Positions 10,262 to 23,900 of a stretch of 64,000 nt of DNA are shown in pieces (positions within the stretch are counted from its first letter, which is position 1; the number at the start of each line of letters is the position of its first letter). The notes under the pieces are model-generated. The model ran no database searches. It saw only the letters and a list, made by a program, of their open reading frames with translations, and was not told where the DNA came from. The position numbers and the translations under genes are program-made. Source of the DNA: Linum tenue (taxonomy: Eukaryota; Streptophyta; Magnoliopsida; Malpighiales; Linaceae); NCBI GenBank assembly GCA_946122785.1, contig CAMGYJ010000011.1:17050001-17114000 (forward strand), read 5' to 3'.

Positions 10262-11928
10262 TCAGAGTGTGGCCAGTATATGTAGGGTTCTGGATGCTTT
10301 TTATATTGTCTCCGGTATGAAGTGTAATCTTGAAAAGTGTCAATTATTTTGTGATGGGATATCGGAGGAGGAAAAGAGATCAATCTCAGCTTACTCAAGA
10401 TTTCCTCTTGATAGCCTCCATATTCGCTATTTAGGAGTCCCTCTGTTAACAAGGAAGCTTACTAGAGCTTACTGTAAAGTTTTTGTTGATGAAATCACCA
10501 TAAAAATTCATTGTTGGAGAGCCAAGTCTCTTAGTTTTGATGGAAGGCTTCAACTAATTACCTTTGTTCTGACAAGTGCTCTTCAATTTTGGATGAATAT
10601 TTTATGTTACCTCAGTTTGTTGTTAAAGAAGTTGAGTCACTCTCTAGCAAGTTTCTTTGGGATATTAATTATTCTTCAGTGAGAAAACGTGTTGTTGCCT
10701 ATTTGAATTTTATTGTTCGGCCTAAGAAAGAAGGGGGGATTGGTATTCGAAGCCTTGTTATCCGGAACAAAGCTTGTGTCCTTCGTCATCCTTGTGTGAT
10801 TCTTGCTAAGGAAGAGTCTCTTTGGGTTGCCTGGATCTAGCGCTACCGTGTTAAGCAGACCCCGATTTAGGATATCAAAGTTACACCTGTTGGTTCTTCG
10901 ATATGAAAACATATCTTGAAGTGTCGTGAAGCAGCTTGGCCTTATATATCGTCCTCTCGGTCTGGTTTCATGTGGGATGGGGAGATGATGGAATCCTATT
11001 CTATTAAAAGAGTCTCGAATTCATTACGATCGCATGAGAATGTAGTGTTGTGGTATAAGCTGATTTGGGATAAGTATATTATACCCCATCATGGGTTTAA
11101 TCGTGTATACTCTGGTTGGTCATCAATGATAGGCTGAAGTTGTAGGATAAATTAATTGATTGGGTAACCAGCCTTGTAGACTATGTTTTCTTTGCACAGG
11201 TGGTATTATAAGTCTCGTTGTCATCTATTTGCAAATGTGCATACATTTATTTTGTCCTTGATATGGTAATGTATGTAGGCTGAGTCTCCTTCAATACTGG
11301 GAGTTTGGCATGCTGTTTTGCAATGGTTTGTAAGGAAGTGGAGTGGCGGTCATATCCAACCAGTGGCGGACCTGTTCAATGTCAAGGGTAGTCAGTTGAC
11401 AAACTTTGGCTAAAAATTTGGAACAAATTAGCATAGGAAAAAATATATTGTTGTTAGCATGATTTGAACCCTTGACATTTTGACAACCCTTACACCTAAT
11501 AGAAGTTCCATTAAACCACTATCCAATTGTTATTATAGACATTCCAAAGCAAATATATAATGCTCAAAATTAATTTCCCTCTAATATGTCGAATCCAAGA
11601 CCCATTAAGATTTTATTAAATCTCCTTATCTTTTTTGGGCATGAAAACTCTACCCCAATAAAAAATAACTCTCGACCCTCTGACTTCCAATATTTCCAAT
11701 TACAATTCCCAATTTTTTGACAGAACCCTTGCTTGCCCTTTTTCTATCATCGGCAACTCATTGATGTACTTTATGAATTTTTTTTTTTTTTGTGAATACC
11801 CTTGACAAAATTTCTGGGTCCGCCACTGTATCCAACAGCTTTGAACATAATGCTCTGGAGTGTGGTGATAATCCTTGTTTGGTGTTAACGTTACTCAAGG
11901 ATTTATGGCTCTAATGCTGCGAATAGGG
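10262..11928 (+). pseudogene. Decayed LINE reverse transcriptase relic, split by a hAT MITE
   Basis: This copy belongs to the same LINE family as the one at 3645-5656. Translation from 10269 runs parallel to that protein from its ICRVLDAFY motif onward (KCNLEKCQLFC, RYLGVPLLT, LSFDGRLQL). A frameshift occurs near 10600, and the reading resumes from 10589 (LPQFVVKEVES, KFLWDI, RPKKEGGIGIR). In-frame stops follow at about 10838, 10868 and 10904. The zinc-binding tail (IIPHHGF, then CLLC-like sequence) is visible to about 11340. After the hAT insert it resumes with a match to the LSWSVVLSLVW region. Clearly dead. Confidence 0.85.
11361..11828. mobile_element. hAT-type MITE inserted in the LINE relic (8-bp target duplication)
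   Basis: The element starts CAGTGGCGGACC and ends GGTCCGCCACTG, a 12-bp inverted repeat with at most one mismatch. It is flanked by the identical octamer TATCCAAC (11353-11360 and 11829-11836), the duplication size of hAT transposons. The 468-bp interior is AT-rich, contains a T-run near 11780 and codes for nothing. Removing it and one octamer rejoins the LINE relic. Confidence 0.92.
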
Positions 11929-12498
11929 ATGACAACAAAACCCGAACCCACGGGTATCCTACCCGACCCAACCCAGTCAACGCGGGTAAAATCCATGATG
12001 ACGAGTTTTGAGCTGGGGTTCGGGTTTAAACCCGTTCACTATTCATCGGGTTGGGTTTGGGTTTAGGTAAACCCGCCCCATGGGTACCCACCCACCCACA
12101 CCCATATAATTAATTTTCCAGGTATATTTAATATTCTAAACAACTAATCTTCTATATGTTTGTGGAGACATGTCTAATTTTTTGTTTCTAATTGTGTAGA
12201 ATGAAATTGATATTATCGAGTGGAGAGTGCAGATGCTTAATTGATAAGGAGGAAGAAGTTTTCAATTAATCATGTTGTTTATGGATAATTTGTTATTTGC
12301 TTCAATTTTCTTGAGTTTTATAGATTGGTGTTGAATAATTAATTTGTGATTTGCTTGAAATTTATAGAATGGTATTTTATATATGAATAATTTGTATTGA
12401 GAGATTGATATTTCACTTTTATTTTTGATAAAAACTTGTTATTGTAAAGTTTTTATGACAAAAATTCATGGGTAGCCATCAAACTACCGCCTACCGGT
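11929..12498. repeat. ACCC/GGGT-rich repeat block and AT-rich tail
   Basis: Between about 11930 and 12105 the sequence is dominated by ACCCGACCC, CGGGTTTAAACCCG, GGGTTGGGTTTGGG and CCCACCCACACCC words. Such subterminal repeats are common in plant hAT elements whose ends start AGGGATGACAA, as here at about 11925. From 12110 to 12480 the sequence is plain AT-rich. I could not pair a right end, so the class remains a guess. The short frame at 11875-12066 is not a gene. Confidence 0.4.
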
Positions 12499-12640
12499 AA
12501 TAAGATAGTGCCGGGAATCCGTCTTCGCCAGCGGGCTTAGGGAGCCCATGTGTGAAACAAGGCTCGTTCTATCTCTTCTCCTGTAAATGGCAGAGTTAAC
12601 CGTTCATTCATTTCAGTTGGAATCCGAGGGGTGATAATAG
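12499..12640 (-). pseudogene. Short LINE fragment (region before the reverse transcriptase), minus strand
   Basis: On the minus strand the translation gives MNERLTLPFTGEEIERALF and, after one indel, KPAGEDGFPALS. These match the conserved plant LINE block 'L..PFT.EEI..ALF....KAPGPDGFPALF' that precedes the reverse transcriptase. It is only about 140 bp, with a stop and a frameshift, and lies opposite in direction to the LINE relic at 10262. Confidence 0.7.
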
Positions 12641-13652
12641 AGACTTAACCACTGAATCTTGAGGCAGAGGTTCTGAAAATAGTTAGACGGACAACTACTC
12701 TCCTCCAGTTGGCCCAGGTAAACATAGTCTTGATCATCAATCAATCAATCAATCAGCTTCGTTAATTGAGTTTTTCCTCCTCCGTTTCGATGCTCTGGCG
12801 TGATTTTTTTTTTGTATTGCTGTCCATGCTATTCGCAACCTTTGCAGCCATTTTTGTTTTGTTCTTCCTGCAATAGTAGCGTTGCTGCACATTCACTCTC
12901 CAGTCTTCTCCTTGGAATAGCCCAGCCCTCTGATTTAGGTTCGAAATCAAGGGCTTCGAGGGCTGCTTGAATCTCTTTCAATCGCTTTGGCGCTTCAGTT
13001 CTCCACATCGTTCTCTGCTCCAAAGTTCTCCACACTCTTCCTGCTCAAAACAAAACCCCACCCCTTTCCTCCCCCGACCACGCTATTTCTTTCGCAATCG
13101 TCGTCTCCCTTCTTCTTCTTCTTCTCACTGTTGACGCCCTCTCAGTGTTCGCATCCCACAACCGTTACGCAGAGACTTCTGGAACTCCCAAATTCAAGCA
13201 ACCGTCGCCACTCCCGAAATCCCTCTTCCTCTCTGCAAACATCTTATGTCCACTATTGTCCATTTACATCTCCCAGAGTTGTAGCCTTCCTAATACATTA
13301 CTCATCTGGCGGAGATTCGGCTTCTCACTGTAGACAGAAGTCGGAAGCATTGACTACCGTCAATTTCATCGGCGATTTCGCTGTGCTGTTTCACTTGTAG
13401 TGGGGATTCCCTCTACTCCAAACCAGACACAAGGGGCGCTGTGGAAAATTCCATTGTCTTTTGTTTGTTTTTCAACTTCATTATTGACTGATCACAAGTG
13501 CTGGAAGTACGATCAAGTATTGCATCGAGTTAGAGTTTTGTTTCCATTGTTTGGTCTGAACTTGGCCAATGACGATGGTTATGGATAGGAATTCTGAGAA
13601 TGAGAGATTGAGAAGTGGTGCCTGGGACGTGTAAAGCTGTACAAGGGAAGGA
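12641..13652 (+). promoter_or_regulatory. Promoter and 5' leader region of the VPS13-like gene
   Basis: This 1-kb stretch precedes the VPS13 start codon. A run of five AATC units lies near 12735-12755. From about 13040 to 13150 the plus strand is strongly pyrimidine-rich (CTTCTTCTTCTTCTTCTC and similar), typical of plant 5' leaders near transcription starts. Several upstream ATGs occur between 13389 and 13600, so either the leader contains upstream frames or an intron removes them. The open frames on both strands (12762-13035 minus, 12987-13588 plus) show no recognised domain. Confidence 0.45.
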
Positions 13653-16600
13653 ATGTTTGAAGCATTGGTTCATCGGGTGGTGGTCGGATATCTTGGCCGT
13701 TTTTGCAAAAACTTACAGAAAGACCAACTGAAGCTTAGTCTCTGGAATGGTACTTGTGGCAATCTCGACTTGTTTTTACAATCTCTTGATGCTTATTGTT
13801 TCCTTTCTTGGATCTTATGTTAATTTTACTACAATCTTACTGTCGGTCTTAAATTTTGGTTTTTTGCAGAGGAAGTGTTGTTGGAGAATGTAGAACTTAT
13901 TCCTGAAGCGTTTGACTATCTTCGGCTGCCATTGGCTTTAAAATACGGTATCAATTGAAGTTTTTGATGTGCTAACTTCATTGGCTACACACAGGCCGTT
14001 CATCACTTACTCTGAAGTTGAATTTTGTTTGTATTCATTTATTAGGTCGGGTTGGCAGGTTAAGCATCAAAGTATCATGGAAAAAGCTGGGACTGGGCCA
14101 ACCGATTATCATTGCTTTGGAAGATGTGTTCATTTGTGCATCTCAGCGGGGTGAACAAGAGGTAATATCAAATCTCTGGTATGTTTATGTAGAAGCATAA
14201 ACTATTCATCCATAGCAAAGAGACAGGTTTTACTAGCATGTTAGCCATTCAGATAAACACCAAAAGCTTGTCAAACCTGCTAAACACTATACAGCCTTGA
14301 TCTTGTAACTAGACACATGATGGAATTTATTCTTAAAAATGAAAGGGCTTTCTGAATCCCTCACTTCTTGTTTCTCTGCATATAGTGGTGTTTGGAGGAG
14401 GTTGAGAAAAGAGAGTTTGCTGGCAAAAGGGCTCAGCTTGTTAAAGCAGAACTTGCAAAATTATCAAGCCGTGTTGGTGAGCCATTTGAATTACACTTCT
14501 TTTAGCTATATTTTCCCTCAGCCAGAATGCTACAAGTATGTGCTAGGATAAAGTCCTTTTACTTTTATGAATTTGTTAGTGCCATTGCTTGTGTGGGCTA
14601 AGGTTTGGTTACTTGGAGGTTCATGTACAAATGTTGGTCCTCTAGGTGAAAGCATGACGTAAAATTCAGCAAAAAATAACTTATGCACATAGTTCATAGT
14701 TGGCTCATTGTTGGTGTCACTAGTACGACGTCTTTGGAGTAATAGGAAGCTTGGAAATTAAATTGTTTACACTCTTTATAGTGAATTAGTGAGCTTAGGT
14801 GCGTGGAAGCTTCTTGGACCATATAAAAAGTTAGGGGAGGTATTTGAACTTGTGATGGTTATGATGTGTGTATTTTGATATTGCCTACATTTGAAATAAA
14901 TGTATTGGCATTGCATGACAGTTGATTGTAAGGATATACCATGCAGCTGTTGTGATGGTGATTGGTGAATTAGTAATTTGGGGCGGGTGACTAATTTCAG
15001 GGGAATTATGGATACATTGGAACAATGGGAAAAAAATGTGGGAAACAGTAGGAAAATACAACTTTGAATTATTTGGAATCGCACAGTAAGTCATAACATT
15101 TGGAATGCATGTATTTTAGAAAAGTTGGGTGCTGAGAAATGATGCATTTCTTGAAATGCTTGCTTTCTCAGAATTATGCATTTGAAACTCCAAAAAACCC
15201 CCAAGACTACTTTGTTCTGTCAAGGATTGATGGGACTAAGAAGGTTTTTTATAGGCAAGGCAAGAGTAAAATAAATGGAAACGAGGTCTTATCTCACCAT
15301 CTTTATATTTTGCGGTAGTGGTTTGACCCATTTTCCTGCTACTGCTGGGTGAAGGTGCCATTTCTGCTCACTAATAGTCTAAGAGGAACATCAAAATTTT
15401 TCTTATCAATAACAGGAACATCAAATTTTCACTTTTGTGGTTGATTCTTTTATTAATGTTTCAGATAATCAAGCAGGACAATCATTCATTTCATACATTA
15501 CTGCGAAGGTGAGTTTCCTTTGTTCCTTTGGTTGTTTTTTAGTAGACTCTTTTTCGGGCTGTCGTGGACTCAGTTTTGGACAACGACTATTCTTATGCCT
15601 GCAAAATATTTTCAAGCTAAATCCTATCTTAGTCTACTGTTTTCTTCTATGGTACTTCTGCTCTACATTTTGGACCTGGTGGTAATTCCTTAATCACACT
15701 GTTTCTGATTCTTTTCTCTCTAGGTCCTTGACAGCATCCAATTGTCAATTAGAGATTTCCATATCCAATATAGAGAAAACTTGTTTGACTCAGTAAGTTT
15801 CCTATTTCTGAGCCTTCATTCATCTTCTCCCTATCATGCAGTGAGTTGTGTGATTACAGAAACTAAGAACATGGTAACTGTTGGGGAAATTGATTGTCCT
15901 TAATGACATTATTATAGTCTTTGCCATGTTGGCTTGGGAAAGATAGGGATTTGTTCTAGAAGTAAGGTGTAGCTGGCACATAGAACTGAACAAATCAGCA
16001 AAACCAGGGGTCATAATATTTACTTTGTAGTACCGCATGCAGCATTTTTTGCAGCTTGCAGGCCTAGACTAAGGGAATTGCCAGTTGGGATTCGTTGACA
16101 TTTTTACTGGTTGGACGAACCAATCTTGGACGTTGCAAATTGACTTCTAAGTCTCGTCTCTTCTTCTCCCTTTATTTTGGCATTCTTAATCCCTGTTTTC
16201 TGTTAGTTCTGTTGAGACCACAGCTCAACTACTCATACCGTAGAATCAAATCATTTTGTTCATCCTTTGCGCATTTATCATTGTCAATCGGACTTTCTAC
16301 GCGAGCACTCCTTTTTCCTCTTGGGGATTCTATGACTTCTGTCCTCAATGGAAAGCGCATGCTTCCCCTCTGTATTTCTAGGATGTAAATTTCTATTTCT
16401 TGGCTTATCTACGTGAAGTTTCACTTGGTCGACTGGTGAATTAGAACCATTCATGGTTTAATTGTGAGCTAATTGTCTTCATCAAAGATATTATATGCTC
16501 CCTTTTTACTGCTTACTTTGTGCCCTGTCATCGGCATTTCCAATGATTCTTCATAAGTGTTTAGTGTTTACACACACACATATGCGGATTTAGCTTACCC

Positions 16601-19600
16601 TCAGTTACCAGGGTATCATATACATCTTTCATGAAGTTCATTCTAACCTTTTGATTGATTAAGAGAAGCGATTGATATCTCATGTTAGCTGATGTTGAAG
16701 TCTAAATTAAGATGCCTTCCTTTCTGAGAATTTCCTTGGACTCTGATACCGTCTCAACGTTTCTTTGCCTTTTCGTATTTATCCAGGCACAGGTTCTTTC
16801 AGGTATAAAGTTCTCCAGCTTGACGATAAGGCAAAGTCCTGTTGGGTAATCTTTTTAGGTCGATGCTCTAATGTACTTGCATTTTCCTTATTATTGCTTC
16901 TTTTAAGGGATACAGTCTAAATGAGAGAAAATTCCTTCAACGTCTTTAAATCTTGGATGTGCAAGGCTTTTCTTGGTTTATTAGAAACTACCGTCTCTTA
17001 AAGGTCATCTGTTATTTCTCTTTGTTGTGTTGTTACCAGAACATGATGATATAAATAACAGATCCTTGTTAAAAGAACACGGATCAGGCATGAAGCAGCT
17101 TCTGTCTCACTTAAGATTAGCTTTCTTTTTCTATTCTCACAGTTATTACAATTTGTAACCTTTCTTGGGTATGAATGAAAATCGCGGTGGCCTTATGATG
17201 TCTTATAGTCTTGTCACCTGGAAAGCTGCCTCAATTTTTCCATTATTACTTTGAGGCTTCCCAATCATTTTCCTGAAGTACCCATAAATATGATTCTGGA
17301 CTAAGCAACCATAAGTTTTCCAATGAAAATAAAGTTCAGAAAAGCTTCTGATTGTTGTGTTTGGGGGGTTCTAGGAATTCCTTGCACATTTATTTAACTC
17401 AGGATCTCGTATGTCTCTGTGTGCTCTTTGATCTGTGATTATATTAAGTTAAAACAAAAGGTGTGTCTAGTGACCGCTTTCTTGGCTTATCTATGGCAAA
17501 ACAAAACAAGGTTTGTCCAGTGTCTTACTGACAACATCTTGTTTCATGTTAGATCCCGTAGTACTAAAGTCATTGGTGGACAAGTAAGCAAAACTGTAGA
17601 TGTTGAAGGATTGGAAATCTATTGTCACACCATTGAAGCGAGAGATTCAACAAGTTCGTTTGGTGCTATAGAAGCTGAGTGCTGCAGCAGTCCAAGGTGG
17701 GAAGGCAAAGAGTTTGACCGTCTGTTACAGCCGTTAGATGTATCAGTCTCTATTGTGGTAAGAGCGCTTATATCTCTCAGTTATAGATTCTCATGTCTCA
17801 CCCATTACGGCAGTTATATTTTGCCCACTTGCCAGTCCTGTGAAGCTATAGATATCTTTATGCTTTTGGTTGATGTTGGAGAAAGTTTTCAACTTCTTAT
17901 CTCGTATGGATTTCTGCTCCTTCAATATATAAATTATCAATTGCTGGGCCTCATGTGTTCTTATGCTAAGTTTCACATGGTTCTATTGCTTGTTCATTTA
18001 CAATCATATATGTAAGCTCTCATGTATGGATAACGATGCACTTGTTATGACGTATAGTATGAAGTAATTATTGCAGTTGTAATTTAATCTTTTATGCATT
18101 TCCTAATCTGTACTGCTTTTAGCTGATTGGTGTGTCTTTCTGTTTAAGAATTTATCTCATAACATTCACTATCTGGATAGGTGGTTGCTGAGAACCTACT
18201 TGTATCTTGTTAGATGGTAGGAGTGAACCTGAAATTATTTGTAGATTTGAGATATGGTGTTTTTCCTGAGTCCATATATCATATATAGCATTGAAGCACT
18301 ATTATATTGGCGGATGGGATTAATGAGGTCGTGAAACAACTTCAGTGCTAGTTTAGTTGAACCAGTTACGGTTTGATAGATTATTAGGCTGACTGAGAAG
18401 TTATTTTAAGTTGGGCCTTATCGTATGGGAAGTCTGTAATGGCAATATGTGAATTCTTGTTATTTCACCCCTAGACGTCCGTATTAGATCCTGGGACTAT
18501 GTCTTGATCATTCCTTTTAGCTATCTCTGTCCTTGTGTGAGGTCCCTCAATAAGTTCTGTAGTATAACCAATTCGTCATGCTTATGCAATGTTTGTTCTT
18601 GTTTAAATGACTAACATAAAATGAAATGTTATTACTAAAATACTTCAAGATAAATTTTCATAATATTTGGAAGGACTCTTTGTCCTCACTAATATGAGAT
18701 TAAACTTGACTGTTTCTCTTGTAGATCAACAAAGTGGGAAAGCTAGATGGTAATTTGCCACAGTTCTCAATCAGAGCTGAGTTGACTGGTCTGGTGGGTG
18801 CACGTCACTGAGGATGAGTCATTCTTCTTGGCTTTCATTTTTAGGATATGATGATGTGCGATTATGAGTTGCACTGCTGTTTTTCAGCCTCTCTTCTTTT
18901 TTCTTAGGTTTTGTCTTTAAATGAGGTTCAGTTGCAACAAATACTGATGTTGATGGACTACCTGAGTACGAGCCATCTAAGAGAAAAGTAAGTAACTATA
19001 TGACTTGTGAAGCTTTCGTTACATAACTTGCACGTTTTCCTTCTATCCTGTTTAGGCTGTCATATTGAGGTCAGTTAAAACTGTTATGTTCGCGAATGCA
19101 TTGCCTTCAGTTTTGTGGAACTGAAAGCTCTAATTTGAAACTGGTGAAATCCACCAACTTGTTTTATGGTTCTAACCGACCATGGTCCATTGTTCTGATC
19201 TTACTAACAAATTGTGAGAGAGTGGGTTGCCTGTTCCAAGAAATGATGTTCGAGTTTGGTTGCTTGTGAACTCGGGATATTGAGGTGTGACTTGTGAGAT
19301 GATGCATGGGCTCAATAAAATGAGTTTTATTTGGCCACAGAGCTAGTTTTAAATAGATTTTGTGCGTGCGTTTTTATGGTTGGATGTTTATTGTTTTTGT
19401 TAAACAACGTTGTGATTGTTTAAATGTGTGGTAATGATGCTCAACATGTTGCTCAAACTTCTTCTTAAAAATATGTAGGTACGGACGTTACCGTCCTCGG
19501 GGTTATTCTTTATCACGAAAGCAGGAGGGTTGGCAGAAGTCATGGTGGGATTATGCACAACAGTCTATTTTGTCAGATGTTCGTAAGAAATTAAGGAAGA

Positions 19601-20258
19601 CATCTTGGAGATACTTAGGAGAGCGCTTGTAAGTATCCATGTGCTGTATTTGGATATTTTCTGATTAATGTTGTCAGACTAAATTCTAAGCTTTTGTGTA
19701 TACGCAACACAAAAGGAAGTGAAACTGCTTTTGCAAAACTTAGGTGAGCGCTTGCAAGTTTGTATTCGATCTGTGTGGTATATTTGGTTATCATCTGATT
19801 AATGTTGTCAGACTGAGCTGTAGGCTTTTGTGTATATGCCACCACAAAAGGAAGTGAAACTGGTTTTGATTTTGGTTTGTGATATGACCCAAATGTCTCC
19901 AACTGTACCCCTTTACAGTTAAATTCAGCTTGTGACTGGTTATGGTTCCGATTAGCATGACATTAACAATAAGTGTTGTGACCCGAGCTTAAAGGTTATT
20001 TTGGAGATATGATCTTTTTACATCTTTGGTCATGATATTCTGCATTCTTCAAGCTAGGAAATGGTTGATAGTTCACAGCTTAGTTTAAGCTAAAAATGTG
20101 GGTATATATCTGAACGAGACATAAACACTAATTTGCCACTATTGTATACCTATTTTGCTTGTCAACTCTTTTATTTTTGCAATTTGGGATGCAGGAGTTC
20201 TCGCCGTAAGTATATTACTCTCTACAAGAAAAAGCTGGACTTTCTCCAGAATGAGCAG
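13653..20258 (+). other. VPS13: VPS13 N-terminal block: chorein domain and following RYRP segment (exons 1-12)
   Basis: Exons 1-5 encode the chorein domain: MFEALVHRVVVGYLGRF, QLKLSLWNGEEVLLENVEL, PLALKYGRVGRLSIKVSWK and QPIIIALEDVFI. This is the mouth of the lipid channel, and the LSIKVPW-like segment is here VSWK. Exons 6-8 continue the repeating-beta groove (DSIQLSIRDFHIQYR; FSSLTIRQSP). Exons 10-12 carry the family signature RYRPRGYSLS, the WWDYA box, SDVRKKLRKTSWRYLG and KYITLYKKKLDFLQ. Several introns are long (up to about 900 bp in the exon 6-7 gap) and show no transposon I can name. Confidence 0.88.
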
Positions 20259-20914
20259 GTATGAGATATTCATGATTTTCCAATGCTCATTCTCCTGTTT
20301 CGTACAAAAACACTTAGCTCTAGTATTTTTTGGATCTCTTCGGTTAAGGGGTAGGAGATGTGCAGAAATGAAATATTGAGCAGGCTTTGTGTAATTAACC
20401 ATAACCATGCTTTTTGCGACTTAAGCATCTCTGAGTCTGAATCTAAAGTATTGGGTGTTGATAGATATGAGCCTTAAGGCATATAATTACTTTACGTTCC
20501 TCACGGTCGGTCTTGTTGTAAGCAAGTAGTTTGATATATTCTTTTGAGTAAATGGATATATATCATTTTTTGACTCAAGTGTCTGTGATATGTGGGAGGC
20601 TTGCAACTCCCCTTTATTTTCCCCTTGTCCTTTGGTTTCTTGTTTTCCTTTGCTTGCATTGCATAGGTAGTCCCTGCAGAATGGTCTGGAATGAAATGCA
20701 AGAAGGTTGAACTTAGGTGTTTAGCTGTGTTAAAAGAGCAAACTAGCAGCGGAATAGTGCTTTGTTTGTTCGATAGTTGTTGGTTTACGGTATCTTTGTT
20801 TGTGGGTCTTGTTGCAGTCCTTTTGCAATGGCGGCTGAAAAGGATTTTCTGTGGAAAGGGCCCTTGGTGTAGTCCTGCATTTACTATTGTGTTTGTGTTT
20901 GTTGGGTGAAAGAA

Positions 20915-20947
<33 letters not shown>

Positions 20948-23900
20948 CATTGATAACATTGATATGGCATTTCTAGTGGTTTCATCACCTTTTTCGTTTG
21001 AAAATAAGGAGACATATTACCCTAGTGCCTTCCTGCGAGGGCAGTGAAAATCCATTGCTCAGGTTAAATATTTTAGTTTGTTCTGAAGTGTTCCTTACCC
21101 CCCCCCCCCCCCCCCCCCCCCCCCCGGGTTTCTCATGCTATTGGGCCTGACTTCTTTTTTCGTTTGTGATAACTCAATCTAAGGATAATTTATAAGCACA
21201 ATAATCATTTTGATTTTGTTTGTTATAGATTCCTGCCTTTTTCCCGCGTTAGCTTTTTTTTATTAATTATGCATTGGAAATACTGGTTGATTGCAAACCT
21301 CTACTTTATTATGTTTGATTCCCAGCCAATTGATGAAGATATTCTCCGGGAACTAGAAGAAATAGAGAAAGAGTCAGATGTTGATGACATACTACGTTAC
21401 AGGTCTGCTGCTGAAAGTGAGCTTCAGGTATGATTTGAGTCCTAAGCAGCAGTACTTTTTTTTTTTTGAAAGTCTAACAATGCAATGTTGAAAAGATGTT
21501 TCTTAAGCAATTGCTTCGAAGTTGTCTAAGTACCAATTTCTTGCAACTAGTTTATATACTGGATGATATCTGTGCAGGAAATTTCATTGAACTCGTCATT
21601 TTCAAATAAGGAAGGTACAGCCGTTGGTAACTCTGCTGACAAACCACAAAATGATGGACGTTCATTAGGTCGGTCACGGGGATGGTTAAATTGGCTGTCT
21701 CGTGGCATGCTTGGTGCTGGAGGAACTGATGATTCTAGTCAGTTCTCAGGAGTAATCTCAGAAGAAGTTGTGAAGGTATTTTTTACCAAAGCCAAGTCAT
21801 CAGCATGATAACATTAAATAAAACTTGCATGGACAGAATGCTGAGTTCCAGATGTTATACAGGACATCTATGAAGCTACAAAATTTCATCCATCAGTTTT
21901 ATCTGGGAGTGTTGATGAAAATGGGAAACTCCTTACTTGTGCAATCACTTTCAGCATAGCCCGGATAACTGCAACTCTACATAGCCAGTATGTCCTTTTA
22001 ACCTTTTGTTGCTCTCCTTGAAGATATATAATTGCTCGAGAAACTTTACTCTTAGCTGGGAAATTCACTTGTGTACTGAGCAACAAAAATATAACTACTA
22101 TGCTCTGGCTGGAAATCTTATTGCACGTGTTTGGATAAGTGCATTTCTTGGATTGCACCTGGATTTATGGCTACTCTACGTGACAATTTGTAGAGGACTG
22201 GGACTTGTGTGTCTGTTCGCTATTTTAGTTCTTATTTGACATGCCTGTCTCTCACCCTCCCCAGTCCCAGCCCACTAGCCGGGCAGTACCTTTCTTCTAT
22301 AGTTTTTATTAAGAACATGATTATATCCTCACGTATTAGTTGCTTTAATATTTCAAGTAACTTCTGACTTGAAATGGTAATTATTATTGCTGCTTGCTCC
22401 TGGATGTTTTATATTCACTCTTAAGAACCACTAGTTAATCCTCTGGTAATCCATCTTGCATCTGTGTTTCAGCTGTAGTTGTTGTCTCTTTCCATGCAAC
22501 CAAACATTTTTTAACTTGTCCCCATGCCAGCTGTTGTTCAGTGTCACCCATCTTCTCTTCTGTTCTGTGCTTCCTTCACTTTTACCTTCCTTATGTTTGC
22601 ACTATGTTGCTGCCATCTATGCTGTCAACTCTTTTATGCCCCATTTATGAACAATATCTAGCATGCTTGAATTTTTTGCTTGAAAAATGTCAACCATGTG
22701 GTGGTTTCCTATGTCAATGCCTTGTAAGAGGTCAATTAAACATCTTGCGCCAAAGGATCGAATTGGCTATTGTTCCAACATGCTTGGCAATGTACATCCA
22801 TTTAGCTTAAAATATGTGTATCCAGGCTGGTTAAATATAAGTTGTATTCTGATGGAGTAGGTGATGGTTAGGACTTGGTGCTTTTGCAATTTATGTTTGT
22901 TTGATGTGTTCTTATTAATGCTAGTCCTTAAGTCAATGGGTTCTCTTTTCAGGAAGTCCAGCCAGGGAATTGGTGACTTGATTTTAAAAGATGTCTTAGT
23001 TGAGTGCGAACTGGGCCAAGATTTGGCTACAGTTGGGTGCTTTGCTAAGATGACAGAGATTGTTTATCCATATAGCGGGAAAGTCGTTCTAAGGACAGGA
23101 GGGGTTTGTCTTATTTCCTGCTCTCTGTAAAATTCGCAATTGTTTTGTTTTTCTGAAGTAGATCTTGCTTGTGCTATTCAAGGTTTTAATTTTCATCAAT
23201 GGCCATTGAACTGAAGCTTCATATTAAATAGTGATCTTGGCGCAAGCGGCTGGTATCCATGATGCTGTATATATGTGTGATAATTAGGGAAGGAGGAAAT
23301 TGATCACATATATATTGCCCATCAGTTAGCTCAGCTATTGAGATTGTAGGGGATATTATGCTGGAAATTCTTTCTAGTCTTAAATGGATAGCTAATTGAT
23401 TAGTGTGCCCATAGAATGAGTTAGCTCAACAGCTATTATATGTATTTTGTTGTCAAACTTTGGGCTGTAAGGATTTGGTCAACAGAATCCTCCAATGAAA
23501 GTCTGTTAAAATTATACAAATTAATTTTGCTTGATTGTTATTGCTGCCCATTGAGCCAGATCTTCTCTTGGTTGTGACTTTGACTGTTTCCGTTTTACGA
23601 TCATCTTAAAGACTGCATAATATTGTGTTTTGTTGCAGTTCCTTGTTGAAAACAATGTAGAGTTAGTTGAGCAAGCCTCCTGTACTGTCCAAGTTGATGT
23701 TTCCAAGGAACAAGAGCTCGATTTGTCGGTAAATGTCTCACATGGTTTATCTGTTTACTTTGCTTAATCCTCCGATTTCTCTGCTCGCATGACGCATACT
23801 GTAAACATGCAGGTCATGCTTAAAACACTTGAAGTCACTTTAGATATCGACTTCTTTGCAAATATTATGGAGTTTTTTTCGGTATCCAAATCCTGCAAGT

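Noticed and set aside
12762..13035. Minus-strand open frames (about 60-68 codons) reading through PKRLKEIQAALEAL, a protein-like stretch
   Set aside because: No recognised family, no splice partner, and they overlap the likely leader and promoter of VPS13. Too short to call without a match.
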